From contig JAHBWI010000003.1 in NCBI GenBank assembly GCA_019637075.1, forward strand, positions 558,001-622,000: a DNA stretch of 64,000 nucleotides, read 5' to 3'. Made by a program: the position numbers and the translations under genes. The DNA is from Nitrospiraceae bacterium. Its GTDB lineage: Bacteria > Nitrospirota > Nitrospiria > Nitrospirales > Nitrospiraceae. The notes beneath the pieces were generated by a model. The model saw nothing but the letters and a program-made list of their open reading frames with translations. It was not told the DNA's origin and made no database searches. Below, one piece after another: positions 34,501 through 42,401 of this stretch (positions within the stretch are counted from its first letter, which is position 1; each line of letters starts with the position of its first letter).

Positions 34501-34658
34501 CGCTGGCGCGTGTCGTGGTCGGAGGGATGCTGACCTCCGCGGCGCTGATCTTGATCGTGCTGCCGGTGATGTATCAGCTCCTGCATCGGTTGCGTGGCGC
34601 GCCTCAATTGCCGGAAGCGGGAGATGGCGCGAGTCATCAACACTCAATATCGCACTGA
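31542..34658 (+). CDS. Heavy-metal RND efflux pump (CzcA/CusA family)
   Basis: This 1038-residue inner-membrane pump uses the proton gradient to export metal ions from the periplasm. The usual 12 membrane helices and two large periplasmic loops are present. In helix 4 DFGIIVDSTLIMVES carries the Asp-Asp-Glu proton relay of the HME subgroup. GAGG eight bases before ATG 31542 makes it a better start than ATG 31512. The common partners (membrane fusion protein CusB/CzcB and outer-membrane channel) are not next to it: upstream is only a small membrane protein, downstream the convergent sortase. The metal cannot be told from these motifs alone. Confidence 0.92.
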   Translation: MIERIVQFALTQRLFVCILGLALLFGGLYAFHILDVVAYPDPSPPMIEVITQYPGWSGEQMERAITLPIEIALQGMPGLTDIRSLSIFGLSDIKVYFDFSTDYFRDRQEVLNRLQQVTLPQNIQPTISPWSAIAEIYRYELVGEQSSLTDLKTTQDWQIRREFKRVPGVIDVSTFGGTTKEYHVELDPGQLMSYNVTLDQVMDGLAKSNTDVGGNYLTMGSQSFNIRGMGLIKKLDDIANTVVTEKEGTPVFIRNLGKTSLGYRVRLGKVGIDDRDDVVEGVVLLQRGAQALPVLEKVHEKVADLNTRKLPQGVKIKTFYDRTVLIHTTIETVVDILIAGIVLVSVILYIFLGHFRTSMIVALTVPVALLFTFGMMVLNKQSANLISLGAVDFGIIVDSTLIMVESIFYHISHRRSHGLTVPMHVMRAAREVGRPIFFATTIIVIAFLPLFTMTGVPGKVFAPMSLTYGFALSGALLMAFTLAPALCSLLLSTAVEERDTKIVELLKRWYLAVLGWGLRHEMVVIGIAVLSLVAAIAAVPFVGGEFMPALEEGNIWMRTTFPVDISFEEASHLVTQIRSVFRQFPEVISAASQLGRPDDGTDPTSFFNAEFLVTLKPFKQWRAEVPDKKALIDAIEQRLAVIPGVTFNFSQAIQDNVQEAMSGVKGENAIKLFGSDLKTLEALAKQLEQVMKGVEGVKDLGVLHLLGQPNLVIEVNREECARYGLKVGDVNDVIQAAVGGQAVTQVYEGERWFDLVVRFLPEFRRDIDSIGNIVVSTPEGARIPLKQLSTITEQTGAFIVYRENNERYIPIKFSVRGRDLEGAVGEAQKRIAETVQFPEGYRIEWHGEFDQLQDEKSRLARIVPVTLLLILFLVYFVLNSLRDALLVLAAVPFSLVGGVLALLVTGTHFSISAAVGFISLFGVAVQGALILVSRMQDLLDEGHDIRSAIMKAAEVRMRPVLMTSLAAAIGLLPAAIASGIGAQSQQPLARVVVGGMLTSAALILIVLPVMYQLLHRLRGAPQLPEAGDGASHQHSISH

Positions 34659-34661
34659 TCC

Positions 34662-35234
34662 TCAGGACTCTTCCACAGCCCGAACGACGTAGCGTAGAGG
34701 ACCGCCTGGGCGTAGCGCGTCGAACGGGTAACAGGTCACGAGGACGAGCTCGTGACCTGTGTCTTGTAAGGCAAGGCTGTCCTGTCTGGCATCCATTACG
34801 CGGGATTGCGTGACCGTAAACTGCCTCGTCCGCCCGTCGGTTCCCGTCACTTCCAGCCGGTCGTTCGGTCTGAGATCACGAAGAAAGCGAAAGTGCGTAT
34901 CGCGATGACCGGTGACGACCATGGTGCCGGCTTGATGAGGGAGCGCGCTCGACGTGAGATGCCCCGGTCCGAAGGCCAGCGTGCGGCCGTAGGCTCCCGA
35001 GAGCACGATCATGTCCACCCCCGAGCCCGGTGCGCGCAGTCGCGCGACCGGGCTCGTATCCGCCCAGGGCCAGGGTTTCGGATCGACCTCACCCTGGAGG
35101 GCACGGGACCAAGCTCGCTGCAGCAGGAACTGCGCGAGCCCGGCCTTCGCGTAGATCCATGCGCCCTGGCCCAGTTGCCAGCAACCAAGACACAGGAGGC
35201 CGGCGAGCAGGCGCGTCAGCAAAGACGATCGCAT
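34662..35234 (-). CDS. Class GN sortase (Gram-negative dedicated sortase)
   Basis: This 190-residue transpeptidase has an N-terminal membrane anchor and a small sortase barrel. The catalytic residues are H110 in VVTGHRDTHF, C168 in LVLVTCYPFDA, and probably R181 in GGPLRYVV. It resembles the sortase of the proteobacterial dedicated sortase systems, where one sortase serves one target made next door. It would cleave the LPATA signal of the protein encoded just upstream and join it to an acceptor in the cell envelope. Its ATG lies inside the end of the target gene (19-base overlap), so the two are coupled. Confidence 0.93.
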   Translation of the reverse strand: MRSSLLTRLLAGLLCLGCWQLGQGAWIYAKAGLAQFLLQRAWSRALQGEVDPKPWPWADTSPVARLRAPGSGVDMIVLSGAYGRTLAFGPGHLTSSALPHQAGTMVVTGHRDTHFRFLRDLRPNDRLEVTGTDGRTRQFTVTQSRVMDARQDSLALQDTGHELVLVTCYPFDALRPGGPLRYVVRAVEES

Positions 35235-37375
35235 TGGTCGTTACTCCAATCGGATCGGTGCCGTCTCGCAACCCACAGCAGCCAAGCCAGGAAGAGGCTG
35301 GCTGCTCCGGCCAGGGCGTGCAGCGGGCCAGCCGTGGCCGTGGCCGGAAGTCCCATGATGGCTTGATAATCCTGGCCTTGGGCCAGGTTTGTGCCGAGGG
35401 GATGTGACTGCAGCTGATGGTCGCCCGGCCGCGCCGGCGTCACGTCCACGGCCACGAGGCTCGTGTACTTGCTGACTAAGTGATGGTCGAGAGCTACCTG
35501 AAGCACGGCGTTTCGAATCTGTTCCTCCGGCGACCCGGTGAAGGCTTCGGCCAGCAGCGCCGCGATTTTCTTTCTCGCCCAATACACTGAGAGCCCCTCC
35601 TTGGACGATGCTTCGCGAAGAGCGACCGGCATTGACCAGGCTCCAGACCCCATTTCCCCTCGGATCGTCGCCTGCGCGGGGGCCGCTTCCGCTCGCACCG
35701 CAAGGACAACCGGTTCTCCTTCATAGAGGTCGGCCAGGTGCGACGGATAAACCTGCGCGTTCGTCCAGCCCGCGACATCCAGTGTCACGTCGTGCAGGAC
35801 CGGCCGCTCGAGTTTACGAAACAGCCCGTCCATCTTCTCTCTGACTTCGGTCACATTGCCGATGTAGGTGAAGGAGCCGCGTCCCATCTCCGCAGCCTTG
35901 TGCATCAGATGGCTATTGGGCGCCGACCCGATGCCGACCGTGAAAAATCGCCTCGCTCCCAGTTTCTGCTGTAGGAGCTCGAACAATTCGTCTTCGTTAC
36001 CGACCTGTCCGTCTGTCAGGAGCACGATTTGTTGCAGGCGGGACGTGTCTTGCACGCTCTTCAAGGCCTGTCGGACGGCCGGTACGATTTCGGTGCCGCC
36101 GTCGGCCACGAGATGGTCGGTATACCGGACGGCCTTTTTCATCGACTCCGGTGTGACCGGCTCCAAGCCGGTAAAGAGCGACCGAACCACGTTATTGAAT
36201 TGAATCACGTTGAATCGATCCTGCGTGGTCAAGCGAGACAAGGCTGAAGACAGAGAGGCCTTTGCCTGCTCGATGGAGGTGCCGGCCATGGAGCCGGAGG
36301 TGTCGATGATGAAGGTGATGTCACGGGGCGGTCGCGGGGCGGAGGTTCCCGTCTGGGCCGGCGGCATGAGCATCAGGAGCGCGTAGGTGTGCCCTTCCCG
36401 CTGCTCCGTGAACAGGGTCGCGGATGGCGCGGCGGAGGGGGACGGGGTCCAAGTCAGCTCAAAGTCTCGATCGGCCGGCACAGTCTCCTCTCGTAGCGTG
36501 ATCAACCGCCGGTTGTCGGAGTCCGGAAGCACGAGGATCGGATGGTAGGGAGATTCGACCCTATCGACAGGAAATCCCGCAGCCAGGGTTACGGAGAGGC
36601 TTACCGGATTCGTCGGCCCATCACCGGGGGTGTGGATCGGCGGTGTGATGCGCGAGGCATCCGGTACCCGATCCGTATCGAGGGTGATGCCTGTCCCTTG
36701 CTGACCCTTTCCCTCGATCAGCACCGGCGTCCCGGGGCTATACCGATGGCCCACCACCATGGGGAATCGTAGCGAGAAGCGACCCTGGTCATACCGGACG
36801 ATCTCCTGGTACTGGATTTCGACGGTGATCGTTTCGCCGGGTCCGATGTTGGCAACCGAAGTCGTGAAGATGTTGGGCCGTTCTTGCTCGACCAGACTGG
36901 CGCGCTGACCCTGCTGCTTGCCCCGTTCATAGGTCTGCTTCGCCTCGCCCCGTTCCTTGACATGTCCTTCGATGATTCGGTCGCCCACATGCATGAGCAG
37001 GTGATCGACAGCCGCGGTTTCCGGAAGCGGAAAAACATAGATCCCCTCCACCCACGCGCCTTTCTTGCGGCTGGGGTTACGGAACTCTTGCCTGACGGTG
37101 GCGCGTGCGATGATGCCGGTTACTGCGATCTGCACGTCCGTTTTCAGGATCGGCGCAGGCACATAGCGGCCTGGTTCCCCAGTGCGAAAGAGCAGCGAGC
37201 CTTCCCCGATTTCCTGAAGGCCGATGGTTGACAGACTATGCGTGGAGATCTGTTCTTCAGCCCGGGGCTGGGCTGGGGCGAAGACTGGGGTAATCATGCT
37301 GAGGAGGAGGAGAAAGAGACGGATGGGAGGCGTCGATATGAACCGGGAACGTAGTGCGTGATGAACTGCTGCCAT
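35216..37375 (-). CDS. Sortase target protein with VIT and VWA domains
   Basis: ATG 37375, five bases after GAGG, gives a 719-residue secreted protein. After the signal peptide a VIT domain runs to about residue 170 (VTGIIARATVRQEFRNPS... WVEGIYVFPLPE). The VWA domain has an intact MIDAS start (ITFIIDTSGSMAGTS). The C-terminus is a sorting signal: LPATA at about 676-680, a hydrophobic helix, and the basic stretch ARRHR. After that it has 12 more residues that arise from overlap with the sortase gene. The LPxTA form instead of LPxTG is usual for Gram-negative dedicated sortases. Metal-dependent adhesion or ligand binding is likely. Confidence 0.92.
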   Translation of the reverse strand: MAAVHHALRSRFISTPPIRLFLLLLSMITPVFAPAQPRAEEQISTHSLSTIGLQEIGEGSLLFRTGEPGRYVPAPILKTDVQIAVTGIIARATVRQEFRNPSRKKGAWVEGIYVFPLPETAAVDHLLMHVGDRIIEGHVKERGEAKQTYERGKQQGQRASLVEQERPNIFTTSVANIGPGETITVEIQYQEIVRYDQGRFSLRFPMVVGHRYSPGTPVLIEGKGQQGTGITLDTDRVPDASRITPPIHTPGDGPTNPVSLSVTLAAGFPVDRVESPYHPILVLPDSDNRRLITLREETVPADRDFELTWTPSPSAAPSATLFTEQREGHTYALLMLMPPAQTGTSAPRPPRDITFIIDTSGSMAGTSIEQAKASLSSALSRLTTQDRFNVIQFNNVVRSLFTGLEPVTPESMKKAVRYTDHLVADGGTEIVPAVRQALKSVQDTSRLQQIVLLTDGQVGNEDELFELLQQKLGARRFFTVGIGSAPNSHLMHKAAEMGRGSFTYIGNVTEVREKMDGLFRKLERPVLHDVTLDVAGWTNAQVYPSHLADLYEGEPVVLAVRAEAAPAQATIRGEMGSGAWSMPVALREASSKEGLSVYWARKKIAALLAEAFTGSPEEQIRNAVLQVALDHHLVSKYTSLVAVDVTPARPGDHQLQSHPLGTNLAQGQDYQAIMGLPATATAGPLHALAGAASLFLAWLLWVARRHRSDWSNDQCDRLC

Positions 37376-37470
37376 GATGACCTCGATCGAATGGTTGAGG
37401 GTGGTGGTTTGGCTGTCCAAGGGCCGCGTGAGGGGAGACGCCCTCACGCGGGTGCGGCGTTGGATAGAGC

Positions 37471-38295
37471 TCAGTGCGCGGAGTCGCTTTCCGGCACGTC
37501 AGCCGGAGGTACCACGGTCTCGAAAGTCGAAGGTGTGGAGGAGAGTAGGCTGTCTCCGGTGACGGTGTGGTCATTGCCCAGGATGGCATGGTCCACCTCA
37601 CTCGGCTGATTGTCGAGATCCGCCGGTGCCGCCACGGTTGGGATGACCATATGGTCCAACCCGATCTTGCGCAGTTCGAGATGCACCCGGCGATTCATCC
37701 GCCGGCAGGCATCGCTCTGGTCGACGCAGAGGGCTCCTTCTTCACCCAAGCTCACGGTCCGGATGGCCGTTTCCGGAACGCCGAGGGCCATCAGTTGCTG
37801 CTTCACGCCATCCGCGCGCTTCTGACCAAGGATCTTGTTGTAGTGCGCCGAGCCCTGCTGGTCGGTATAGCCCTGCACGAGCACGCCCCAGTCGGCCTCC
37901 TGTTTGAGGAATTCGGCATGTTTCAGAAGTGCAGCCTTGCCGTCGTCGGTGAGGCCCTTGCGGCCGATCTCGAAGAAGATATCATCGTGGAGTACGTCGC
38001 TGATGCGGGTGGCCACCGCGGTTGCTGCAATGGGGATAGCTGGTGTCACGGCAGGAAGGATCTCCGGCTGACTCTTCAGTGCTTGGGAGACCTGCGCGTT
38101 GTCCACTGCTTCGCTCGGCCAGTTACTATGGGCGGCCTCGTCTGTTTGCGAGTAGTACCAAAATCCCGCGACGACGGTCGCAAGGAAGAAGACCAACCCC
38201 CCGAGGATATAGATCTCCTTCATTTCCTTGTCCGGGCCCACGATGGTGGGAGCGACTGAACTTGAGCTGACGGTTGCGGTCGGTGATTTCTGCAT
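37471..38295 (-). CDS. OmpA-like protein of the dedicated sortase system (PdsO-like)
   Basis: The 274-residue product has a short cytoplasmic start, one membrane helix (IYILGGLVFFLATVVAGFWYY), a linker, and an OmpA/MotB-type peptidoglycan-binding domain: DIFFEIGRKGLTDDGKAAL, VLVQGYTDQQGS and RRMNRRVHLEL. The third phrase contains the Arg pair that binds peptidoglycan. A similar OmpA-like protein accompanies the sortase and VIT/VWA target in proteobacterial dedicated sortase systems. AAGGAGG precedes the ATG. It is the first gene of the three-gene unit and could fix the system to the wall. Confidence 0.9.
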   Translation of the reverse strand: MQKSPTATVSSSSVAPTIVGPDKEMKEIYILGGLVFFLATVVAGFWYYSQTDEAAHSNWPSEAVDNAQVSQALKSQPEILPAVTPAIPIAATAVATRISDVLHDDIFFEIGRKGLTDDGKAALLKHAEFLKQEADWGVLVQGYTDQQGSAHYNKILGQKRADGVKQQLMALGVPETAIRTVSLGEEGALCVDQSDACRRMNRRVHLELRKIGLDHMVIPTVAAPADLDNQPSEVDHAILGNDHTVTGDSLLSSTPSTFETVVPPADVPESDSAH

Positions 38296-38433
38296 GGTGA
38301 CTGCCTCCTTCGATATACAGCCGGATGATCCCGTGCTGGTTGTGTGGTCCTGTCTGTCGTGTGGTCTCCCTCTGTGATCGACCTGGCCCCATGTTCACCT
38401 CCCTTCCGGCCGTCGCGGTTGGGCGAAGGCTAG

Positions 38434-38449
38434 AGCAAGGCTGGGACCA
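38434..38449 (-). promoter_or_regulatory. Candidate sigma-54 (-24/-12) promoter of the sortase unit
   Basis: Read on the minus strand the bases are TGGTCCCAGCCTTGCT. They hold TGG and TTGC with exactly ten bases between GG and GC, as sigma-54 needs, and a perfect TTGCT -12 element; the rest of the -24 element is weak. A transcript would start near 38424, about 130 bases before the OmpA-like gene. A sigma-54 activator gene is 1.3 kb away. Confidence 0.35.
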
Positions 38450-38550
38450 GGTTGTGACAAGAACGAAATCTAGGATTTATTCGTTGAGTCAAAGGCTTAG
38501 AGGGAGGAGTCTCATGAGGGGATCGGCCGAGGGTGCGGGGATCAGCGGGG

Positions 38551-38778
38551 CATGCGGGGACAGACCCGCATGAATCAGATCCTACATGGCTGGAAGTAAT
38601 TCCGAACTACGGTGATCCACTTTGCAGCGGGCCAGAGATCGCTCTGGTTCTGTCGAACCTATTTGGGTAGACTCTTCCCAGGCTGGACAATTCTACGGAG
38701 GCACTCCCACGGAGGAGTGTGGCGTAGATCGGAAAGCCGGCAACGACGGTATTGACCGACGCCTGGGATATCCCAGGC
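38551..38778 (+). promoter_or_regulatory. Hairpin-rich leader before the gene at 38797
   Basis: Five inverted repeats follow one another: CATGCGGG/CCCGCATG (38551-38572), GGAA/TTCC (38592-38603), CCAGAG/CTCTGG (38632-38647), a two-part stem CTACG/CGTAG with CACTC/GAGTG inside (38693-38727), and the perfect palindrome GCCTGGG-ATAT-CCCAGGC (38761-38778). The last ends 18 bases before the ATG and just before the ribosome site. The rest of the 501-base divergent gap (38296-38796) holds the candidate sigma-54 site and no gene. No known riboswitch consensus fits. Confidence 0.5.
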
Positions 38779-38796
38779 CATTATCGGAGGAGAAAA

Positions 38797-39696
38797 ATGG
38801 TTCGAACCTTTGGTCGTTCATTGGTCGCCCTGTCCACGTTAGGGGGCCTGTTCGTGATGGTCGGGACGGTTTGGGCTGACTGTGTCGATGGGGTACGGGA
38901 GGCGACCCAAGCGGAACTGGCCTTCGCCGTTCGCGCTGAGGCGGCGCTGGCGGCTGCCCTTCCTGCGCCGATCCCGAGCAGCGAACGCCGCGGTGCCGCA
39001 TACGACTTCACCCGGCAACCCAAGCTGTCCTTCTGCAAGGCCGACCCGGAGGGCTCCTTTTCCCCGGCGATGGCCGGAGGTTACCTTTACAAGTTTCCCA
39101 AGGCGGAAGCCGATCGGCTATATGGTGAACGCAAGGCCATCGAGAAGCAGATCGAGGCGTTAGAAACACTCCCACCGGAAGAAAATGCGCGGTACAAAGA
39201 GCTATTGGCGCAGATGCGCTCCGCCTACGATGGGGCGCCACGGCGGAGCCGAAAAGATCCGCCATTTACGGCCGAGCAGCAGGCTCAGGTCGAGCGGGCG
39301 AACACGGAAGGGCGCAAGCTCGAGGCAGCAGCGAACAAGGTTGTCGCCGACCACAAGGCGAGCGTAGTGGCTCAGGCCGATCAGCTGCGCGCCCAGGCGA
39401 AGAAGCTGGAGACCTTTCCTCAAGAGTTTCTCGTGCGGCTCGCGATAAATGTGGACCGGTTCCCGGAGGCAAGCAGCACGACCGAAACAGTGGGTACCCC
39501 GAGTGTTCGGCGGAGCGCCGGCTTGGCCGTGCACAATGTTGTGGTCGCAGTCGAGGGGCCTGAGGGGGGCGCCCGTCAGGCGATCTTTGATGCCATCGAC
39601 AAGGCGTATCTCAAGAGCCTAGTGGGGCAACCGTTGCCCGAGGTCGAGGCGTCAAAGGCCCGTGCCGAACGGGGTGGCTCAGGCCAAGCCCGATGA
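38797..39696 (+). CDS. Secreted helical protein of unknown function, 299 aa
   Basis: ATG 38797 follows TCGGAGGAGAAAA and gives a signal peptide (MVRTFGRSLVALSTLGGLF... VWA). The mature part is Ala/Glu-rich and mostly helical, with likely coiled-coil stretches (LYGERKAIEKQIEALETLP; KASVVAQADQLRAQAKKLET). Two Cys are present after cleavage (ADCVDG and LSFCKAD), enough for one disulfide. I know no family for it. It is divergent from the sortase unit and convergent with the CHASE2 regulator, so it may be a target of that regulator. The frame upstream to 38752 runs through the palindrome and is rejected. Confidence 0.75.
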   Translation: MVRTFGRSLVALSTLGGLFVMVGTVWADCVDGVREATQAELAFAVRAEAALAAALPAPIPSSERRGAAYDFTRQPKLSFCKADPEGSFSPAMAGGYLYKFPKAEADRLYGERKAIEKQIEALETLPPEENARYKELLAQMRSAYDGAPRRSRKDPPFTAEQQAQVERANTEGRKLEAAANKVVADHKASVVAQADQLRAQAKKLETFPQEFLVRLAINVDRFPEASSTTETVGTPSVRRSAGLAVHNVVVAVEGPEGGARQAIFDAIDKAYLKSLVGQPLPEVEASKARAERGGSGQAR

Positions 39697-39725
39697 CGTG
39701 CCGCCCACTGTCTGCCTGTAAGACG

Positions 39726-42389
39726 TTACGGCTTCGGCGCGGCGGCGCTTTGACGAAAGTGTTCGCGCACGAGGGCTTCAACGGACTTGAAGTGGCGGTC
39801 GGGCAGGTTTTTGAAGCGGCGTTTGCAGTCCGCGAGGGCTTCCTCCGCTCCCGTGAAGGGTTGGATCGTCTCGAGCAGGTGGTTGTAGTAATCGAGCAAT
39901 TTCAGTTCGACCGTTCTCGTGAGGGATGAATCCCCCGCCAGCGTGGCGGCCGCTTGAGCCTTATCGCCTCGACTGTGCACGAGGGCTTGGAAGCAGAGTC
40001 CCTTGAGCCGCTGGGTGACGGTGCTGCGATCCCAACCCAAAGCTTTGGCCGTTGCTTGCATATCGAACCCGTGTTGCCGGAGTATCGTCAAGACGGCTGC
40101 GTCCCCGCTCGCATCCGGAAGCAGCGGCGGCATGGGCCGGGCGACCGCTCCCGTTGTCGCAGTCCCATCAAGCCGCAAGTCGAGGGCCGTGAGGATCGGT
40201 CGGTCGCTCAGGGCGGCTGCCTGCTCAAGGCACTGCCGTAGTTCACGGACGTTCCCTTTCCACGGTTGATGGGCCAGGGTCTCGAGCGCCTCCTGCGACA
40301 GCTGCATCGGAGGACGGTCGCTTCCCCGCGTCAGCTCGTTCAGACAACGCTCCGCCAGCGGGCCGATGTCCTCCGGACGGTCGCGCAGGGGTGGGAGCGT
40401 CAATACCAGCCCTTTCAATCGAAAATACAGGTCTTCTCGGAACCAACCCTCGGAGACGCCGCGTTGAAGGTCCTTGTTGGTCGCGGCCACGATGCGAACG
40501 TCGACGGTCGTGGGGGTCGTCGCCCCGACTCGATAGAATGTTCTGTCTTGGAGCACCCGCAGCAGTTTGCTTTGATGGTCGAGCCGGAGGTCGCCGATCT
40601 CATCGAGAAAAATCGTGCCCTGATGGGCCAGTTCGAAGAAGCCCTTCCGGTCGGAGAGGGCGCCGGTGAAACTGCCTCGGACGTGGCCGAACAGTTCGCT
40701 CTCGAAGAGTTCGGGTGAAATAGCCGCCATGTTCACGGCGACAAAAGCTTTGGCGCCGCGAGGGCTCAAGCGATGGACGGCCCGCGCGAAGAGTTCCTTC
40801 CCCGTGCCGGGCTCACCCAGGATCAGCACGGTCACCGCCGACCGAGAGCCCTTCTTGATGTCGCGGAATGCCCCCAGCATCCTGGGGTGTCTGGTCACGA
40901 TGCCCAATTGCTCGCATTCGCGGCGGAGTTGATCCTGCTCGACATCCCCCAGCGGGCCACCACTTCCGGCCGCAGTGCGCAAACCGCCCAACTGTCGTTC
41001 CAATTCATCGATGCGACTGCGCGCAGCTGTTTCCTGTTGCTGCGCCTCAAGCATCCGATGGTGGAGGTCGGCGGAAGTTTTCAATAGCTCGGCTTCTTTC
41101 GTGGCAGACTGAGATGCCTGAATTCGGGCCGACTCCAAATCCTCTTCGAGCGACTCGACCGCATTCTCCCTACAGACCAAGGCCTCACGCGCCGCGCTGA
41201 GATCCTGCTGTATGTGCAGCATGTCCTGCTCCACGAGCGCCATGCGCCGTGATGCCATCACGTGACCGAGCAGCCCTGTCGTCAGTAAGACTAAACTGGA
41301 AGCTGTGAAGGGTAAGACGACCGGCAACACGACCTGCATGCCCCACAGGGAGACCAGCACGATGAGCGTATAGATGCCCAGACTAGCCACGCCGAACAGC
41401 CACCCGGCGGCATTTGCCCGTCGCAGCGTCACGTAGGCGATCCCGGCAGCGAGCGCAATCGCCACCGCCAGCCGACCTCCGGCCGGAATGGTATGAATCC
41501 AGTGACGGGTCAGCAGAGTATTGAGCAGATGCACGTGCAGCAGGCCGTCGGACACTTCCTGGCCTGAGGGAAGCAGGTAAGCAGGAGCTTGCCTGGGCTG
41601 CAACAACAGCACGGCGATCTTGCCGCTGATCATATGATCAAGCTCGTCGCCATGCTTGCCGTCCAGTAGTTTCATGAAGTCGGCAAAGCTGATCGAGCGG
41701 AATGCCGTGGCGCTTCCGTCCTGCACCACACTCAGGAGCAGGTTTGTAGAAGAGGGGCCAAGAAGCCTCTCCGTATTAGGATGCTCGGCCGTCGATTTCA
41801 TAGCCAAGAGGACGCCAAAGGCCGGGAGATCAAGGGCGCCGACATGGCTCGAGAGCGGTAGCCGACGCACGACCCGATCCGGATCGAGTTCGGGAAGGAT
41901 GGACGCGGGTTCCGGGGGAAGTGTGCCCTTGCCGGATGATTCGAGCGTCGGATCGCTCCCGATCCAGGACTGAGGGTACAGCGGATACGCCACAGACCCG
42001 ACAGACTTGATGGCTTCGATCAGGAGGGCGTCGCTCACCGCCCCACCGAGGTTCGGGGGGCTGGGTCGGTCGATTGGAAGATCGATGCCGATCCTTGAGG
42101 CGCCGGCGTCATGTAGCGCGGTGATGCTGCGGGCGACGAGACTGCGGTCCCACAGGCCGGTGCCGAATTGCTGATCAGCGGATTGGTCGCGAAGGATGAG
42201 CAGGATATCGGGACTGGCAGCAGGCGAATGTCGAAGTGTGAGCCAGGTATCGTAAGGGCCGGAATCGAGGGCAGAGTAGAGGGCCGGCGCCCACGCCCAG
42301 AGCAACGCCGCCAGCAGGGTGGCGACGAGACCGGTCGTCACCGCCTGCAACCACAGAGTGCTGAAGAACACACGTGTCGCCTGGCCCAT
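39726..42389 (-). CDS. Membrane-bound CHASE2 sensor with sigma-54 AAA+ activator and HTH
   Basis: The 887-residue protein joins sensing and gene activation in one chain. An N-terminal helix and a CHASE2 domain (WDRSLVARSITALHDAGASRIGIDL) lie in the periplasm; about three membrane helices follow, then a coiled coil. The AAA+ domain has Walker A GEPGTGKE, Walker B TIFLDEIGD, and GSFTGA in place of the usual GAFTGA that contacts sigma-54. A Fis-type HTH (QATAKALGWDRSTVTQRLKG) comes next and then about 80 more residues that may hold a second helix-turn-helix. There is no receiver domain. It starts 12 bases after the TPR gene stop, so the two form an operon. Confidence 0.92.
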   Translation of the reverse strand: MGQATRVFFSTLWLQAVTTGLVATLLAALLWAWAPALYSALDSGPYDTWLTLRHSPAASPDILLILRDQSADQQFGTGLWDRSLVARSITALHDAGASRIGIDLPIDRPSPPNLGGAVSDALLIEAIKSVGSVAYPLYPQSWIGSDPTLESSGKGTLPPEPASILPELDPDRVVRRLPLSSHVGALDLPAFGVLLAMKSTAEHPNTERLLGPSSTNLLLSVVQDGSATAFRSISFADFMKLLDGKHGDELDHMISGKIAVLLLQPRQAPAYLLPSGQEVSDGLLHVHLLNTLLTRHWIHTIPAGGRLAVAIALAAGIAYVTLRRANAAGWLFGVASLGIYTLIVLVSLWGMQVVLPVVLPFTASSLVLLTTGLLGHVMASRRMALVEQDMLHIQQDLSAAREALVCRENAVESLEEDLESARIQASQSATKEAELLKTSADLHHRMLEAQQQETAARSRIDELERQLGGLRTAAGSGGPLGDVEQDQLRRECEQLGIVTRHPRMLGAFRDIKKGSRSAVTVLILGEPGTGKELFARAVHRLSPRGAKAFVAVNMAAISPELFESELFGHVRGSFTGALSDRKGFFELAHQGTIFLDEIGDLRLDHQSKLLRVLQDRTFYRVGATTPTTVDVRIVAATNKDLQRGVSEGWFREDLYFRLKGLVLTLPPLRDRPEDIGPLAERCLNELTRGSDRPPMQLSQEALETLAHQPWKGNVRELRQCLEQAAALSDRPILTALDLRLDGTATTGAVARPMPPLLPDASGDAAVLTILRQHGFDMQATAKALGWDRSTVTQRLKGLCFQALVHSRGDKAQAAATLAGDSSLTRTVELKLLDYYNHLLETIQPFTGAEEALADCKRRFKNLPDRHFKSVEALVREHFRQSAAAPKP

Positions 42390-42401
42390 GGCAAACGCCC
42401 G

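Noticed and set aside
38693-38760. Possible c-di-GMP-I (GEMM) riboswitch
   Set aside because: A stem and a GGAAAGCC-like stretch are present, but the conserved GACGCAAAGCC and AAACC elements are absent.
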